Shown here piece after piece: positions 1-6,654 of a DNA stretch of 11,180 nucleotides (position 1 is its first letter; each line of letters opens with the position of its first letter). The notes beneath the pieces are model-generated. The model saw only the letters and a program-made list of their open reading frames with translations, searched no databases and was not told the DNA's origin. A program made the translations under genes and the position numbers. Source of the stretch: Pseudomonadota bacterium (GTDB taxonomy: Bacteria; Pseudomonadota; Gammaproteobacteria; Pseudomonadales; UBA5518); contig CAUJIL010000171.1 of NCBI GenBank assembly GCA_963204845.1, forward strand, positions 1 to 11,180, given 5' to 3'.

Positions 1-295
1 GCGTCATCACCGGGAGTCCGGACGGATGCGGCGCGGTGTGGGCGCCGATGCGCGTCACCAGTCCGGAGGTGGGCGCGTGCACCGGCGCCGAGATCGTGCC
101 CTTGGCATCGGCGATCAACTGGCCTTTCGCCACGTGCTCGCCGACCCGCACCGCGGGCACCGCCGGATTGCCCACGTGCTGCTGCAGCGGGATGTGCAGG
201 ACGGGCGGCAGCGGTGGTGTCACGATGCCACGGTCGGACGTGAGATCCTTGCGTCCCGCGACCTTCGCCCCGCCTCGGAACCGGAACAGCGGCAT
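1..295 (-). CDS. rnfC: Rnf complex subunit RnfC, N-terminal part (cut by window edge)
   Basis: RnfC is the peripheral NADH/FMN- and Fe-S-binding subunit of the membrane Rnf complex, which exchanges electrons between ferredoxin and NAD. Only about 98 N-terminal residues are inside the window. They begin MPLFRFRGG and contain HIPLQQHVG near residue 34, then VHAPTSGLVTRIGAH and HPSGLPV. These match the biotin-lipoyl-like N-terminal region of E. coli RsxC, which has VHAPTSGTVTAI and HPSGLPV at the same place. The ATG at 295 overlaps the rnfB stop by one base (TGATG), so the two are probably translationally coupled. The flavin- and NADH-binding core and the ferredoxin domains lie outside the window and cannot be judged. 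Family assignment is secure; completeness is unknown. Confidence 0.93.
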   Translation of the reverse strand, partial: MPLFRFRGGAKVAGRKDLTSDRGIVTPPLPPVLHIPLQQHVGNPAVPAVRVGEHVAKGQLIADAKGTISAPVHAPTSGLVTRIGAHTAPHPSGLPVMT

Positions 296-840
296 CAGTC
301 GAACACCCGGTGGCCCGGCAGCGCCGGCTTGGGCCAGTGCCAGGTCTGGACCGTCGTCTCGACGGGCTGCATGGTGATGGCGCCGGTTGGACACATCGTG
401 ACGCAGTCCTCGCAGGAGGTGCACACATCGGGGATGACGGTATGGACCTGCTGTGGTGCGCCCAGCAACGAATCGGTAGGGCAGACCTGAAAGCAGCGGG
501 TGCATCCGATGCACAGGTTCTCGTCGACGAACGCCACGTGCCGCGCCTTGGTCTCCACCGCGGTGAGGTCCGTTTCCACGCCCAGCTTCGCGGCCAGCAG
601 CGCGATGGTCGCGGTCCCGCCCGGCGGGCACAGGGTCACCGGCGCGCCCTTGTCGACCATCGCCTCGGCGTACGGCCGGCAACCCGGATAGCCGCATTGC
701 CCGCACTGGATGCCGGGCAGGATGCGTTCGACCTCGTCGGTCAGGGGGTTGCCCTCGACCTCGAGGTGCCGCGATGCCAGCCCCAGGATCGTTCCCAGAA
801 CGATCCCGAGCAATGTCAGGACGAGGATCGCTTCGAGCAT
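295..840 (-). CDS. rnfB: Rnf complex Fe-S subunit RnfB
   Basis: RnfB is the subunit thought to accept electrons from, or give them to, soluble ferredoxin. The 181-residue protein starts with one hydrophobic membrane anchor (residues 1-22). An Fe-S domain of the ASF type follows, with Cys46, Cys49, Cys54 and Cys71 (CGQCGYPGC). Two [4Fe-4S] ferredoxin motifs come next: Cys110/113/116/120 and Cys140/143/146/150. Length and layout are normal for proteobacterial RnfB. I chose the ATG at 840 because it starts directly at the membrane helix, as in homologues, and has a GGCGGAA purine stretch just upstream. A GTG at 855 would add five residues and lacks a Shine-Dalgarno sequence. It lies 31 bases after rnfA and overlaps rnfC by one base. 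All twelve cluster cysteines expected are present. Confidence 0.95.
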   Translation of the reverse strand: MLEAILVLTLLGIVLGTILGLASRHLEVEGNPLTDEVERILPGIQCGQCGYPGCRPYAEAMVDKGAPVTLCPPGGTATIALLAAKLGVETDLTAVETKARHVAFVDENLCIGCTRCFQVCPTDSLLGAPQQVHTVIPDVCTSCEDCVTMCPTGAITMQPVETTVQTWHWPKPALPGHRVFD

Positions 841-871
841 CGCACGTTCCGCCACTGGTCGTTGGTCGCCG

Positions 872-1453
872 TCACTGCGGCGTCAGTCCGGTGAAGCCGA
901 GAAAAGCCAGCGCGAGCAGGCCGGCGGTGAGAATGCCGATCGGCGTCCCCTCGAAGCTCTCCGGCACATCGGCGAGCGCCAGCCTTTCGCGCAGCCCCGC
1001 GAACACGATCATCACCAGCGTGAAGCCCAGCGAGGAGCCGAAGCCGTAGAGCACGCTGTGCACGAAGCCATGCGATTCCTGCACGTTGAGCAGCGCGACA
1101 CCGAGCACCGCGCAGTTGGTGGTGATCAGCGGCAGGAAGATTCCCAGCACCTGGTAGAGCGCCGGCGAGAAGTACTTGATCACGACCTCCGTGAACTGGA
1201 CGACGGCGGCGATGGCGAGAATGAACACCAGGATGCGCAGGAACTCCACGTCCAGCGGCGCCAGCACGAAGGAGTCCAGTGCCCAGCTCAGGACGGCGGA
1301 CAGCGTCAGCACGAACGTGGTCGCGAAGCCCATGCCGATGGCGGAATCGACTTTTTTGGACACCCCCATGAACGGGCACAGGCCGAGGTACTTCACGAGC
1401 ACCACGTTGTTGACCAGTGCCGTGGCGATGATGAACAGCACGTATTCCTGCAT
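872..1453 (-). CDS. rnfA: Rnf complex membrane subunit RnfA
   Basis: RnfA is an integral inner-membrane subunit of the ion-translocating ferredoxin:NAD oxidoreductase. The 193-residue product has about six hydrophobic segments, and its length equals that of E. coli RsxA. It shares long stretches such as LGLCPFMGVSKK and LGIFLPLITTNCAVLGVALL with that protein. Cys26 (GLCPF) and Cys114 (TNCAV) are the conserved cysteines that, in Rnf/Nqr structures, help hold an iron-sulfur centre in the membrane together with RnfE. The ATG at 1453 is preceded by GGGAG about eight bases upstream. The gene sits 15 bases after rseC and 31 before rnfB. The order A-B-C matches the usual proteobacterial rnf order, so rnfD, rnfG and rnfE are expected beyond the window. 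Confidence 0.96.
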   Translation of the reverse strand: MQEYVLFIIATALVNNVVLVKYLGLCPFMGVSKKVDSAIGMGFATTFVLTLSAVLSWALDSFVLAPLDVEFLRILVFILAIAAVVQFTEVVIKYFSPALYQVLGIFLPLITTNCAVLGVALLNVQESHGFVHSVLYGFGSSLGFTLVMIVFAGLRERLALADVPESFEGTPIGILTAGLLALAFLGFTGLTPQ

Positions 1454-1468
1454 TGCGTCGCTCCCGCC

Positions 1469-1975
1469 TCAGAGTTGCCGGGCGATCACGCTCGCCCCCG
1501 TGGTGCACGCCCCGGGTCGATCGAGCCTGCGTACGAAAACGGGGCGCAAGGCCGCCGCACCACGTGTGCCGTGCAGATGACGACAGACCGGGAAGGCCGC
1601 GGCGAATCCTGCCAGGCCTGCCAGCAGCGCCGGGCCGTTCGACCACTGCAGCAGCCCGGCGAGCATCGCTCCCGCGGCCAGCCCGAGCAGCGGCAGCAGA
1701 TAGAACAGTGCGGCCGCCCGGGTCAGGGCCGCACCGTCGATGCCGACTTCGAGCAGGTCGCCGATCGCCAGCGCGAGCGTGCCGTCGATCCGCACCGCCG
1801 TGGTGGTGCCGGCGCCGCGACTGGCGAGCACCCGGGATCCGCAACCGGCGGCGACCGTGCAACCCCCGCACGCCGCCTGCTGGTCCGCGACCACCCGGAC
1901 CTCACCGTCGCCGATGGCGACCACGCGCACCACGGCGCGCAGCAGCTCGTCGGTCGCGGTCGCGCTAGTTTTCAT
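1469..1975 (-). CDS. rseC: RseC/MucC-family membrane protein (SoxR-reducing system type)
   Basis: This 168-residue protein has the RseC layout. The cytoplasmic N-terminal part carries a cysteine motif (CGGCTVAAGC; Cys36, Cys39, Cys45). Two transmembrane helices follow at about residues 85-109 and 115-132, then a short arginine-rich tail. E. coli RseC was first found with the sigmaE anti-sigma genes but also acts with the Rsx/Rnf proteins in keeping SoxR reduced. RseC-like genes are found beside rnf in several phyla. Here it lies directly ahead of rnfA, which favours a role with the Rnf complex over sigmaE control; that is inference. The ATG at 1975 is inside the end of the upstream ThDP gene (11-base overlap, different frame), so translation is probably coupled. 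The cysteines suggest an Fe-S or redox role, which is not proven by sequence. Confidence 0.85.
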   Translation of the reverse strand: MKTSATATDELLRAVVRVVAIGDGEVRVVADQQAACGGCTVAAGCGSRVLASRGAGTTTAVRIDGTLALAIGDLLEVGIDGAALTRAAALFYLLPLLGLAAGAMLAGLLQWSNGPALLAGLAGFAAAFPVCRHLHGTRGAAALRPVFVRRLDRPGACTTGASVIARQL

Positions 1976-3710
1976 AGCCGATGCGCTCGAGTTCCAGCGC
2001 GAACGGATCCCGGCCGCGCTTGCGCAACCACGAGAACACCGGCGGCACGCTGGCCGCGAGCGACTCGACCACGATGTCGATCAGGTAGGGCCCGTCGTGC
2101 GCGAAGGCCTCGTCGAGCGCCTCCTCGAGCTCCTCGATGCCTTGCACGCTGCGTGCGCGGATGCCGAAGGCCTCGGCGATCGCCTTGCCCCTGGTCGGGG
2201 AGAAGTCGACCGAGAAGCAGTCGTCGATCGGGGATCCGCCCAGGCGCTGCAAACCCTTGATCCAGCCGAAGCAGGCGTTGTTGAAGTGCAGCAGTATCGC
2301 GGGACAGTTCAGCCGCGCCAGCGTCTCGAGTTCCCCGACGCTCATTCCGAGCGATCCGTCGCCGAACAGTCCGATCGGACGCTTGTCGGGATCGGCCATC
2401 CAGGCGCCGACGACGGCGGGAATCGCGTAGCCCAGTCCGCCGAAGGCACGCGGAATGATGAAGCGCGAGCGGGAATCGCCGAGGCGCAGGAAGCGGGTCA
2501 TGTACGGCGTGGGCGTACCGGCGTCCGAGAGGATGTTGACCGGCTTGTCGAGCCGGCTGTTGAACGCGGCCACGATCGGTTCGGGGCGCAGCGGTCGGCT
2601 GCGATCGGCCAGCAGGGACTGCGCCTCGTCCCAGAACGTGCGTCGCCAGCCATTGACCTGCGCCACCCAGCCGGCGAAGCGCGCCGGATCACCGTGGTCC
2701 ATCCGCAACAGTTCGTTCAGCACGGAGCCGATGTCGCCGGTGATCGACAGCGAGTTCTGCGTGTTGTTCGCCAGCACCTGCGGATCGATGTCGATCTGGA
2801 CGATCTGGCGTGCGGGGTTGGGGGAGGGCAGCGTCCATCCCACCGACACCACCGAGCCGACTTTCGACCCCAGGTAGATCAGCAGATCCGCTTCCTCGAG
2901 GGCCCGGTTCGCATGGGGATGGAAGCCGTTGTCGCCGATCACGCCAATGGCCAGCGGATGGTTGTCCGGAATCGCGCCCTGGCCGGTGATGGTGTTCACC
3001 ACCGGAATGTTCTGCGTTTCCGCGAGCCGGGTCAGCTGCTCCTGGGCCCCCGAGCGGTTCACGCCGCCGCCGGCGATGTAGAGCGGGCGCTGCGCCTTTG
3101 CCACCATGCCGAGCAGCTTCTCCAGTTGCGCGGGCGGCGCCATCGTGGGGTTGGCCGGGAAATGGCAGCACTCCTCTTCCACGTGCAGCGAGACACGGTC
3201 GAGGTCGATGTCGGCGAGCAACATGTCTTCCGGCACCACGATGTGGACCGCGCCGGGCTTGCCGGTGGTGGCGATACGAAAGGCGCGGCGGACGATTTCC
3301 GGGATCTTCTCGGGACCCTTGACCTGGATGGAGGCCTTCGACACGGGCTCGAACAGGGTCCGGCAATCGAGTTCCGTGATCACGCCCCGGCCCTCGCCGG
3401 CCAGCGGGATATCGATCGTGAACAGGATCACCGGGACGGACGAGGAGTTGGACTCCGCCAGCGGGGGCAGCGAATACATCGCGCCGGCCCCGGACGGTGC
3501 TTCGAACACGCCTACCCGGTTGGAAATGCGCGCATAGGCATCCGCCATGTATCCGGCGCTGCGCTCGTCGCGGGCCATCACGTGGCGAATTCGCCCTGCG
3601 GCCCGGTCCAGCGCCTTGTAGAGCGGTACGTTGGTATCTCCAGGCACGCCGAAGATGGTGTCCACGCCGTAGCGCACGAGCATTTCCACGAGTACATCGG
3701 AACCGAGCAT
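1965..3710 (-). CDS. ThDP-dependent enzyme, acetolactate synthase/decarboxylase superfamily
   Basis: A 581-residue enzyme of the acetolactate synthase-like thiamine diphosphate family, with normal length and three domains. The N-terminal pyrimidine-binding domain (about 1-170) holds the catalytic glutamate, Glu49, in ARDERSAGYMADAYAR. The central domain (about 190-335) has YIAGGGVNRSGAQ. The C-terminal ThDP domain has the Mg-ThDP motif GDG at 450-452 followed 24 residues later by Asn477-Asn478. Family members decarboxylate 2-oxo acids or transfer the resulting carbanion to an aldehyde, oxo acid or CoA substrate. Which reaction this one performs cannot be read off. Its position among 2-oxoacid oxidoreductase genes suggests a 2-oxo acid substrate. 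I chose the ATG at 3710 because GGAGAG precedes it and homology begins there. A longer reading from 3803 adds only an arginine-rich stretch overlapping the ferredoxin gene. The end overlaps rseC by 11 bases. Confidence 0.88.
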   Translation of the reverse strand: MLGSDVLVEMLVRYGVDTIFGVPGDTNVPLYKALDRAAGRIRHVMARDERSAGYMADAYARISNRVGVFEAPSGAGAMYSLPPLAESNSSSVPVILFTIDIPLAGEGRGVITELDCRTLFEPVSKASIQVKGPEKIPEIVRRAFRIATTGKPGAVHIVVPEDMLLADIDLDRVSLHVEEECCHFPANPTMAPPAQLEKLLGMVAKAQRPLYIAGGGVNRSGAQEQLTRLAETQNIPVVNTITGQGAIPDNHPLAIGVIGDNGFHPHANRALEEADLLIYLGSKVGSVVSVGWTLPSPNPARQIVQIDIDPQVLANNTQNSLSITGDIGSVLNELLRMDHGDPARFAGWVAQVNGWRRTFWDEAQSLLADRSRPLRPEPIVAAFNSRLDKPVNILSDAGTPTPYMTRFLRLGDSRSRFIIPRAFGGLGYAIPAVVGAWMADPDKRPIGLFGDGSLGMSVGELETLARLNCPAILLHFNNACFGWIKGLQRLGGSPIDDCFSVDFSPTRGKAIAEAFGIRARSVQGIEELEEALDEAFAHDGPYLIDIVVESLAASVPPVFSWLRKRGRDPFALELERIGYEN

Positions 3711-3715
3711 CTGTT

Positions 3716-3721
3716 CTCTCC
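3716..3721 (-). promoter_or_regulatory. Ribosome binding site GGAGAG for the ThDP enzyme
   Basis: GGAGAG lies five bases upstream of the ATG at 3710 on the minus strand. It is the best match to a Shine-Dalgarno sequence near this gene and decides between the start at 3710 and the longer in-frame reading from 3803. Confidence 0.7.
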
Positions 3722-3738
3722 GTAACGGGTTGTTCTGA

Positions 3739-4083
3739 TCAATGTCTGCGATCGGGGACTGGCCTGCCCGTCGCGGGCGCCGCCTCCGGTCCCTGGCCGG
3801 CAAGCGGCGTCCCCGCCGGGTTGCCGGCCGCCCTGAACACCACCGGCCGCGTCCCGCGGTTCTGCAGGCTCGCGCTGTGCTCGAGGTACGCGGCGCGTTG
3901 CGGCACGCAGGCCTCGACAGGGCAGGCCCATTTGCAGCGGGCGATGTCGAAATACCCCTCGCAGTCGACGCAGACGCGCGGGTCGATCACGTACTGGTTC
4001 GCTGCCGCGGAGATCGCCCTGACCGGACACTCCATTTCGCAGGCGCCGCAGTTCACGCACTGGGAGGTGATCATGTGCGCCAT
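3739..4083 (-). CDS. Alvin-type 2[4Fe-4S] ferredoxin with C-terminal extension
   Basis: This 114-residue ferredoxin has a first cluster motif Cys9/12/15/19 (CX2CX2CX3CP). The second motif is widened: Cys38, Cys41, Cys50, Cys54 (CX2CX8CX3CP). That spacing is the mark of the Allochromatium vinosum (Alvin) ferredoxin type, whose clusters have very low and unequal potentials; such ferredoxins serve as donors to enzymes such as benzoyl-CoA reductase. Residues from about 75 onward are rich in Pro, Ala, Gly and Arg with no recognisable fold, and unlike the acidic helix of the Allochromatium protein. The gene begins two bases after the FAD oxidoreductase stop and ends 28 bases before the ThDP enzyme. 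It is probably the soluble carrier linking the oxoacid oxidoreductase, the FAD protein and Rnf (inference). A second ATG three codons in is also possible. Confidence 0.9.
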   Translation of the reverse strand: MAHMITSQCVNCGACEMECPVRAISAAANQYVIDPRVCVDCEGYFDIARCKWACPVEACVPQRAAYLEHSASLQNRGTRPVVFRAAGNPAGTPLAGQGPEAAPATGRPVPDRRH

Positions 4084-4085
4084 GG

Positions 4086-5381
4086 CTAGACGACCTTCTG
4101 CTGGAACACGTTGCGCAGGCCGGCGGCGTCCACGCGCCGGTCCAGCTCCGCGTGATCGGTCGTGTAGAGCTTGCGCTCCTTCATGCGGTTGAAGTAGACG
4201 GAACCGGAGAACGTGTACTTCTTGCCCATGCCTTCCTCGGTCTGCATCTCTTCGCGCACATTGGTGATCGCGTCACCGACGCTCAGCGAGTGCGGCAGCA
4301 GCAGTTCCTTGCGGCCGGCGAGTGCGCGCGCGGCGTTGTGCCCGGCGAGCGCACCCGTGACGATCGCCTCGGTGTGGCCGACCAGCAGGCCGGCCTTCTC
4401 GCCGCCGCAGAACAGGTTGTCGACCTGTCCGTCGCTGGTCACCCGCATCGCGTCGTCACGCGGCGAGAGGTCGGAGAAGCGCATCGAATTGCCCACCGTG
4501 CCGGCATACGGGTCCACGTAGCGGACCTCCTCCATGCCTGGCAGTTGACGCAGTTCGTGCAGCGGGATGTACGGCGACATCAGCTTCACGTGGCCGGTGT
4601 CGAGCAGGATCACGTTCTCCGCGTATTCCTTCAGTGCGTACTGTGCGCAGGCCTTGGCGCCGAGTTTCTTCTCGTTGATCATGTGCGCGGGCAGCGGGAT
4701 CATCGCGAGGCCGGTGCGCTCGAGTTCCTCGATGATGTGCGGCGCGATGGTTTCCTTGCTCAGCTTGCAGGAGCCGCTCATCGCGCCGAGCGTGCCGTCG
4801 GGCTTCTTGCCCGACTTTTCCGCTATGCCGCAGGCGCCGACCAGGCTGACCCGCGGGCCGAACGTGGGGCAGCGGACCACGCACATCACGCAACCGTTGC
4901 CGTTGTCGGTGCACAGCGTCTGGGCGCCGCAGGAGCCGGTGGTGTCGATGAACACATCGCCCTCGACCCGGGTGCCGTTCTCGAGTTGCACCGCCGTGAT
5001 GGAGCCGTTGCTGCGCTCGACCGCGACGAAGCGGCTGAACATCCAGATCTCGGCGCCGTGCTCCAGCACGCATCGCCGCACCGCGGGTTCGATCCGGTTC
5101 ACGTCGTAGATCGACGCATGCCGGTGTCCGGGAAACTCCATGTTGCGGTGCCGGGAGTTGTCGTCACAGACCGTGAACAGCTGGCCACCGCCGAGGCGGA
5201 TCATTTCCTCGATCGCGGTGTAGCGCCCGTTGTTGCGCATGATGCCGCCCACCAGCCCGGTGCCCAGCAGGCTGTCGGTGCGCTCGAGCAGGATGACGTG
5301 ATCGGCTCCGGCGAGCCGGGCCGTGATGGCCGCGGCCGAACCGGCCCAGCCACCGCCGACGATGACAACGCGCTTACCCAT
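4086..5381 (-). CDS. FAD-dependent oxidoreductase with internal cysteine cluster
   Basis: A 431-residue flavoprotein. The N-terminus is a classical Rossmann FAD fold: VVIVGGGWAGSAAA at 5-18, with Glu33 at the end of the second strand as the likely ribose ligand. A late segment at about 325-352 (CGGEKAGLLVGHTEA, then GALAGHNAARAL) resembles the flavin-closing segment of MnmG/TrmFO-like proteins. Between them lies a cysteine-rich stretch, Cys151, Cys157, Cys164, Cys167 and Cys171 (NGCVMCVVRCP), that looks like a [4Fe-4S] ligand set. This suggests a flavin/Fe-S electron-transfer protein, perhaps passing ferredoxin electrons to NAD(P) or another acceptor; that is inference. The start at 5381 overlaps the preceding gene by 8 bases and has a strong GGAGGG eight bases upstream. 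Flavin binding is well supported; substrate and partner are not. Confidence 0.85.
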   Translation of the reverse strand: MGKRVVIVGGGWAGSAAAITARLAGADHVILLERTDSLLGTGLVGGIMRNNGRYTAIEEMIRLGGGQLFTVCDDNSRHRNMEFPGHRHASIYDVNRIEPAVRRCVLEHGAEIWMFSRFVAVERSNGSITAVQLENGTRVEGDVFIDTTGSCGAQTLCTDNGNGCVMCVVRCPTFGPRVSLVGACGIAEKSGKKPDGTLGAMSGSCKLSKETIAPHIIEELERTGLAMIPLPAHMINEKKLGAKACAQYALKEYAENVILLDTGHVKLMSPYIPLHELRQLPGMEEVRYVDPYAGTVGNSMRFSDLSPRDDAMRVTSDGQVDNLFCGGEKAGLLVGHTEAIVTGALAGHNAARALAGRKELLLPHSLSVGDAITNVREEMQTEEGMGKKYTFSGSVYFNRMKERKLYTTDHAELDRRVDAAGLRNVFQQKVV

Positions 5382-6654
5382 GGTGATTTCCCTCCATCGC
5401 TTTGCGTGTTTGCTCGTAACCGGCCACCATCGCGGCGATGTTCGCGGCGGCGAGGCGTTCCGGAAGGTTCAGCGAGATGCTCGTTTTCAGCGCGTCGAGC
5501 GCGACGGCGTCCGAGACGGCGGCGATGCAGCCCAGCGCGACGATGCCGGCGGCCAGCGGCTTGCCGGTATGCTCGATGGCGATGCGTACCATCGGGACCG
5601 CGATCGCCGTGGCGCCGGCACCGTCGATCCGGTCGGCGTCGACGATCAGGTGTCCACCCGGCTTCACCGAGGCGGCGTGCGGTTCGATCGACTTCGCGCC
5701 GAGCAGCACCAGCACGTCCGGATGGTCGGCCCGCGGATACCCGATCCGCTCGCTGCCCAGGATCACGTCCACCAGGCTCGGGCCGCCGCGCGTCGCGGAA
5801 CCGTACTCGCCGCGCTGCGTGGTCCACAGTCCTTCGAGTTCGCCCGCGGCCGTGCCGAGCACCGATCCGGCCAGTTTGACGCCCTGCCCGCCGACGCCGA
5901 CGATGCGCACCTCGTGCCGGGGCACGTGCCGCCGTGGCGTCGCGGTCGTATCCGCGGCTCCGATCGCCACCGGGTCTTGCGGTGGCCGTTCACGCGCGAT
6001 CCGTTCCCTGAGCGAGCGCGACCAGTCGCGGTACGCCTCGAAATACTCCGGCAGTTGCGTGCTGCTCAGGCGTCCGCGCGGCAGGTTGGGTGCCGAGGTC
6101 ACGCCGACCATGGTGAATCCCGGCGTCAGCATCGATTCGTGGACGATGCGCGCCAGGTCCCCGGGATCCTCGAGCGAGCCGCGCGCGACCGAGGCCGCTT
6201 CGAGGCTCGTGGCCAGTTCCAGTGGGGTGGCCTTCCGCTCGATGCTTTCCTGGATGCCGTAGACGCGCCAGCTCGTCCTCTTGCCCACGGATCGGGTCAC
6301 CTTGCCGGTCACCTCCGCGCGCAGGATCATCAGCGTCATGCCCATGTTGCGGCGCGCCGCGTGGATCAGGTGGTTCATGCCGAGCGTGACGGCATCGGCG
6401 TTCATGATCAGCAGCAGCGGCGTCGCGGGCAGGGCGGCGCGCAATCCCGCGGCGAGCGCGATGTTGCGCCCCGGTGGGCCGTGGATGAACGAGATCGGCG
6501 GTCCGTCGAACGCGTATTCAGGCAACTCGGGCAGGCTGGTGAGCACCAGCGGCAGGCGCCGCCGCGGATCGAGCGCGACGGCCTTCGTGATGACCTGCAT
6601 CAGCACGTGCCACGATTCGGTGCGCGTGGCGTCGAGCTGCAGCGCCGGGCTCAT
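5374..6654 (-). CDS. Fusion: degenerate 2-oxoacid oxidoreductase beta-like domain + gamma domain
   Basis: A 426-residue two-domain protein. Residues about 45-200 align with KorB of the same operon: PGRNIALAAGLRAA and GMNHLIHAARRN match HGRAPAFATGLKMA and GGNHLLSAMRRN. However, the ThDP/Mg motif GDGD is replaced by NAD (residues 85-87), the Asn-Asn pair by Arg112-Ala113, and all four KorB cluster cysteines are absent. ThDP and Fe-S binding are therefore probably lost. After a Pro/Arg-rich linker (about 220-247), residues 248-420 form a KorC/PorG gamma domain. It has IVGVGGQGVK at 251-260 and the family's TTQRGEYGSATRGG at 278-291. Gamma domains complete the acceptor or CoA part of these enzymes. 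The ATG at 6654 overlaps the korA stop (ATGA), and the gene overlaps the FAD gene by eight bases. Gamma assignment is secure; a structural role for the first domain is inference. Confidence 0.87.
   Translation of the reverse strand: MSPALQLDATRTESWHVLMQVITKAVALDPRRRLPLVLTSLPELPEYAFDGPPISFIHGPPGRNIALAAGLRAALPATPLLLIMNADAVTLGMNHLIHAARRNMGMTLMILRAEVTGKVTRSVGKRTSWRVYGIQESIERKATPLELATSLEAASVARGSLEDPGDLARIVHESMLTPGFTMVGVTSAPNLPRGRLSSTQLPEYFEAYRDWSRSLRERIARERPPQDPVAIGAADTTATPRRHVPRHEVRIVGVGGQGVKLAGSVLGTAAGELEGLWTTQRGEYGSATRGGPSLVDVILGSERIGYPRADHPDVLVLLGAKSIEPHAASVKPGGHLIVDADRIDGAGATAIAVPMVRIAIEHTGKPLAAGIVALGCIAAVSDAVALDALKTSISLNLPERLAAANIAAMVAGYEQTRKAMEGNHHG

Noticed and set aside
710..2260. 516-codon open frame on the plus strand
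   Set aside because: It is antisense to rnfB, rnfA and rseC, and is composed mostly of Arg, Gln, Glu and His without any domain.
1740..3725. 661-codon open frame on the plus strand
   Set aside because: It lies opposite the ThDP gene and rseC, is rich in Arg, His and Gln with no family motif, and is a typical open antisense frame in GC-rich DNA. The minus-strand frame has complete domains and catalytic motifs.
4152..5879. 575-codon open frame on the plus strand
   Set aside because: It is antisense to the FAD oxidoreductase and the gamma domain, has biased composition and no recognisable domain, and has no plausible start signal.
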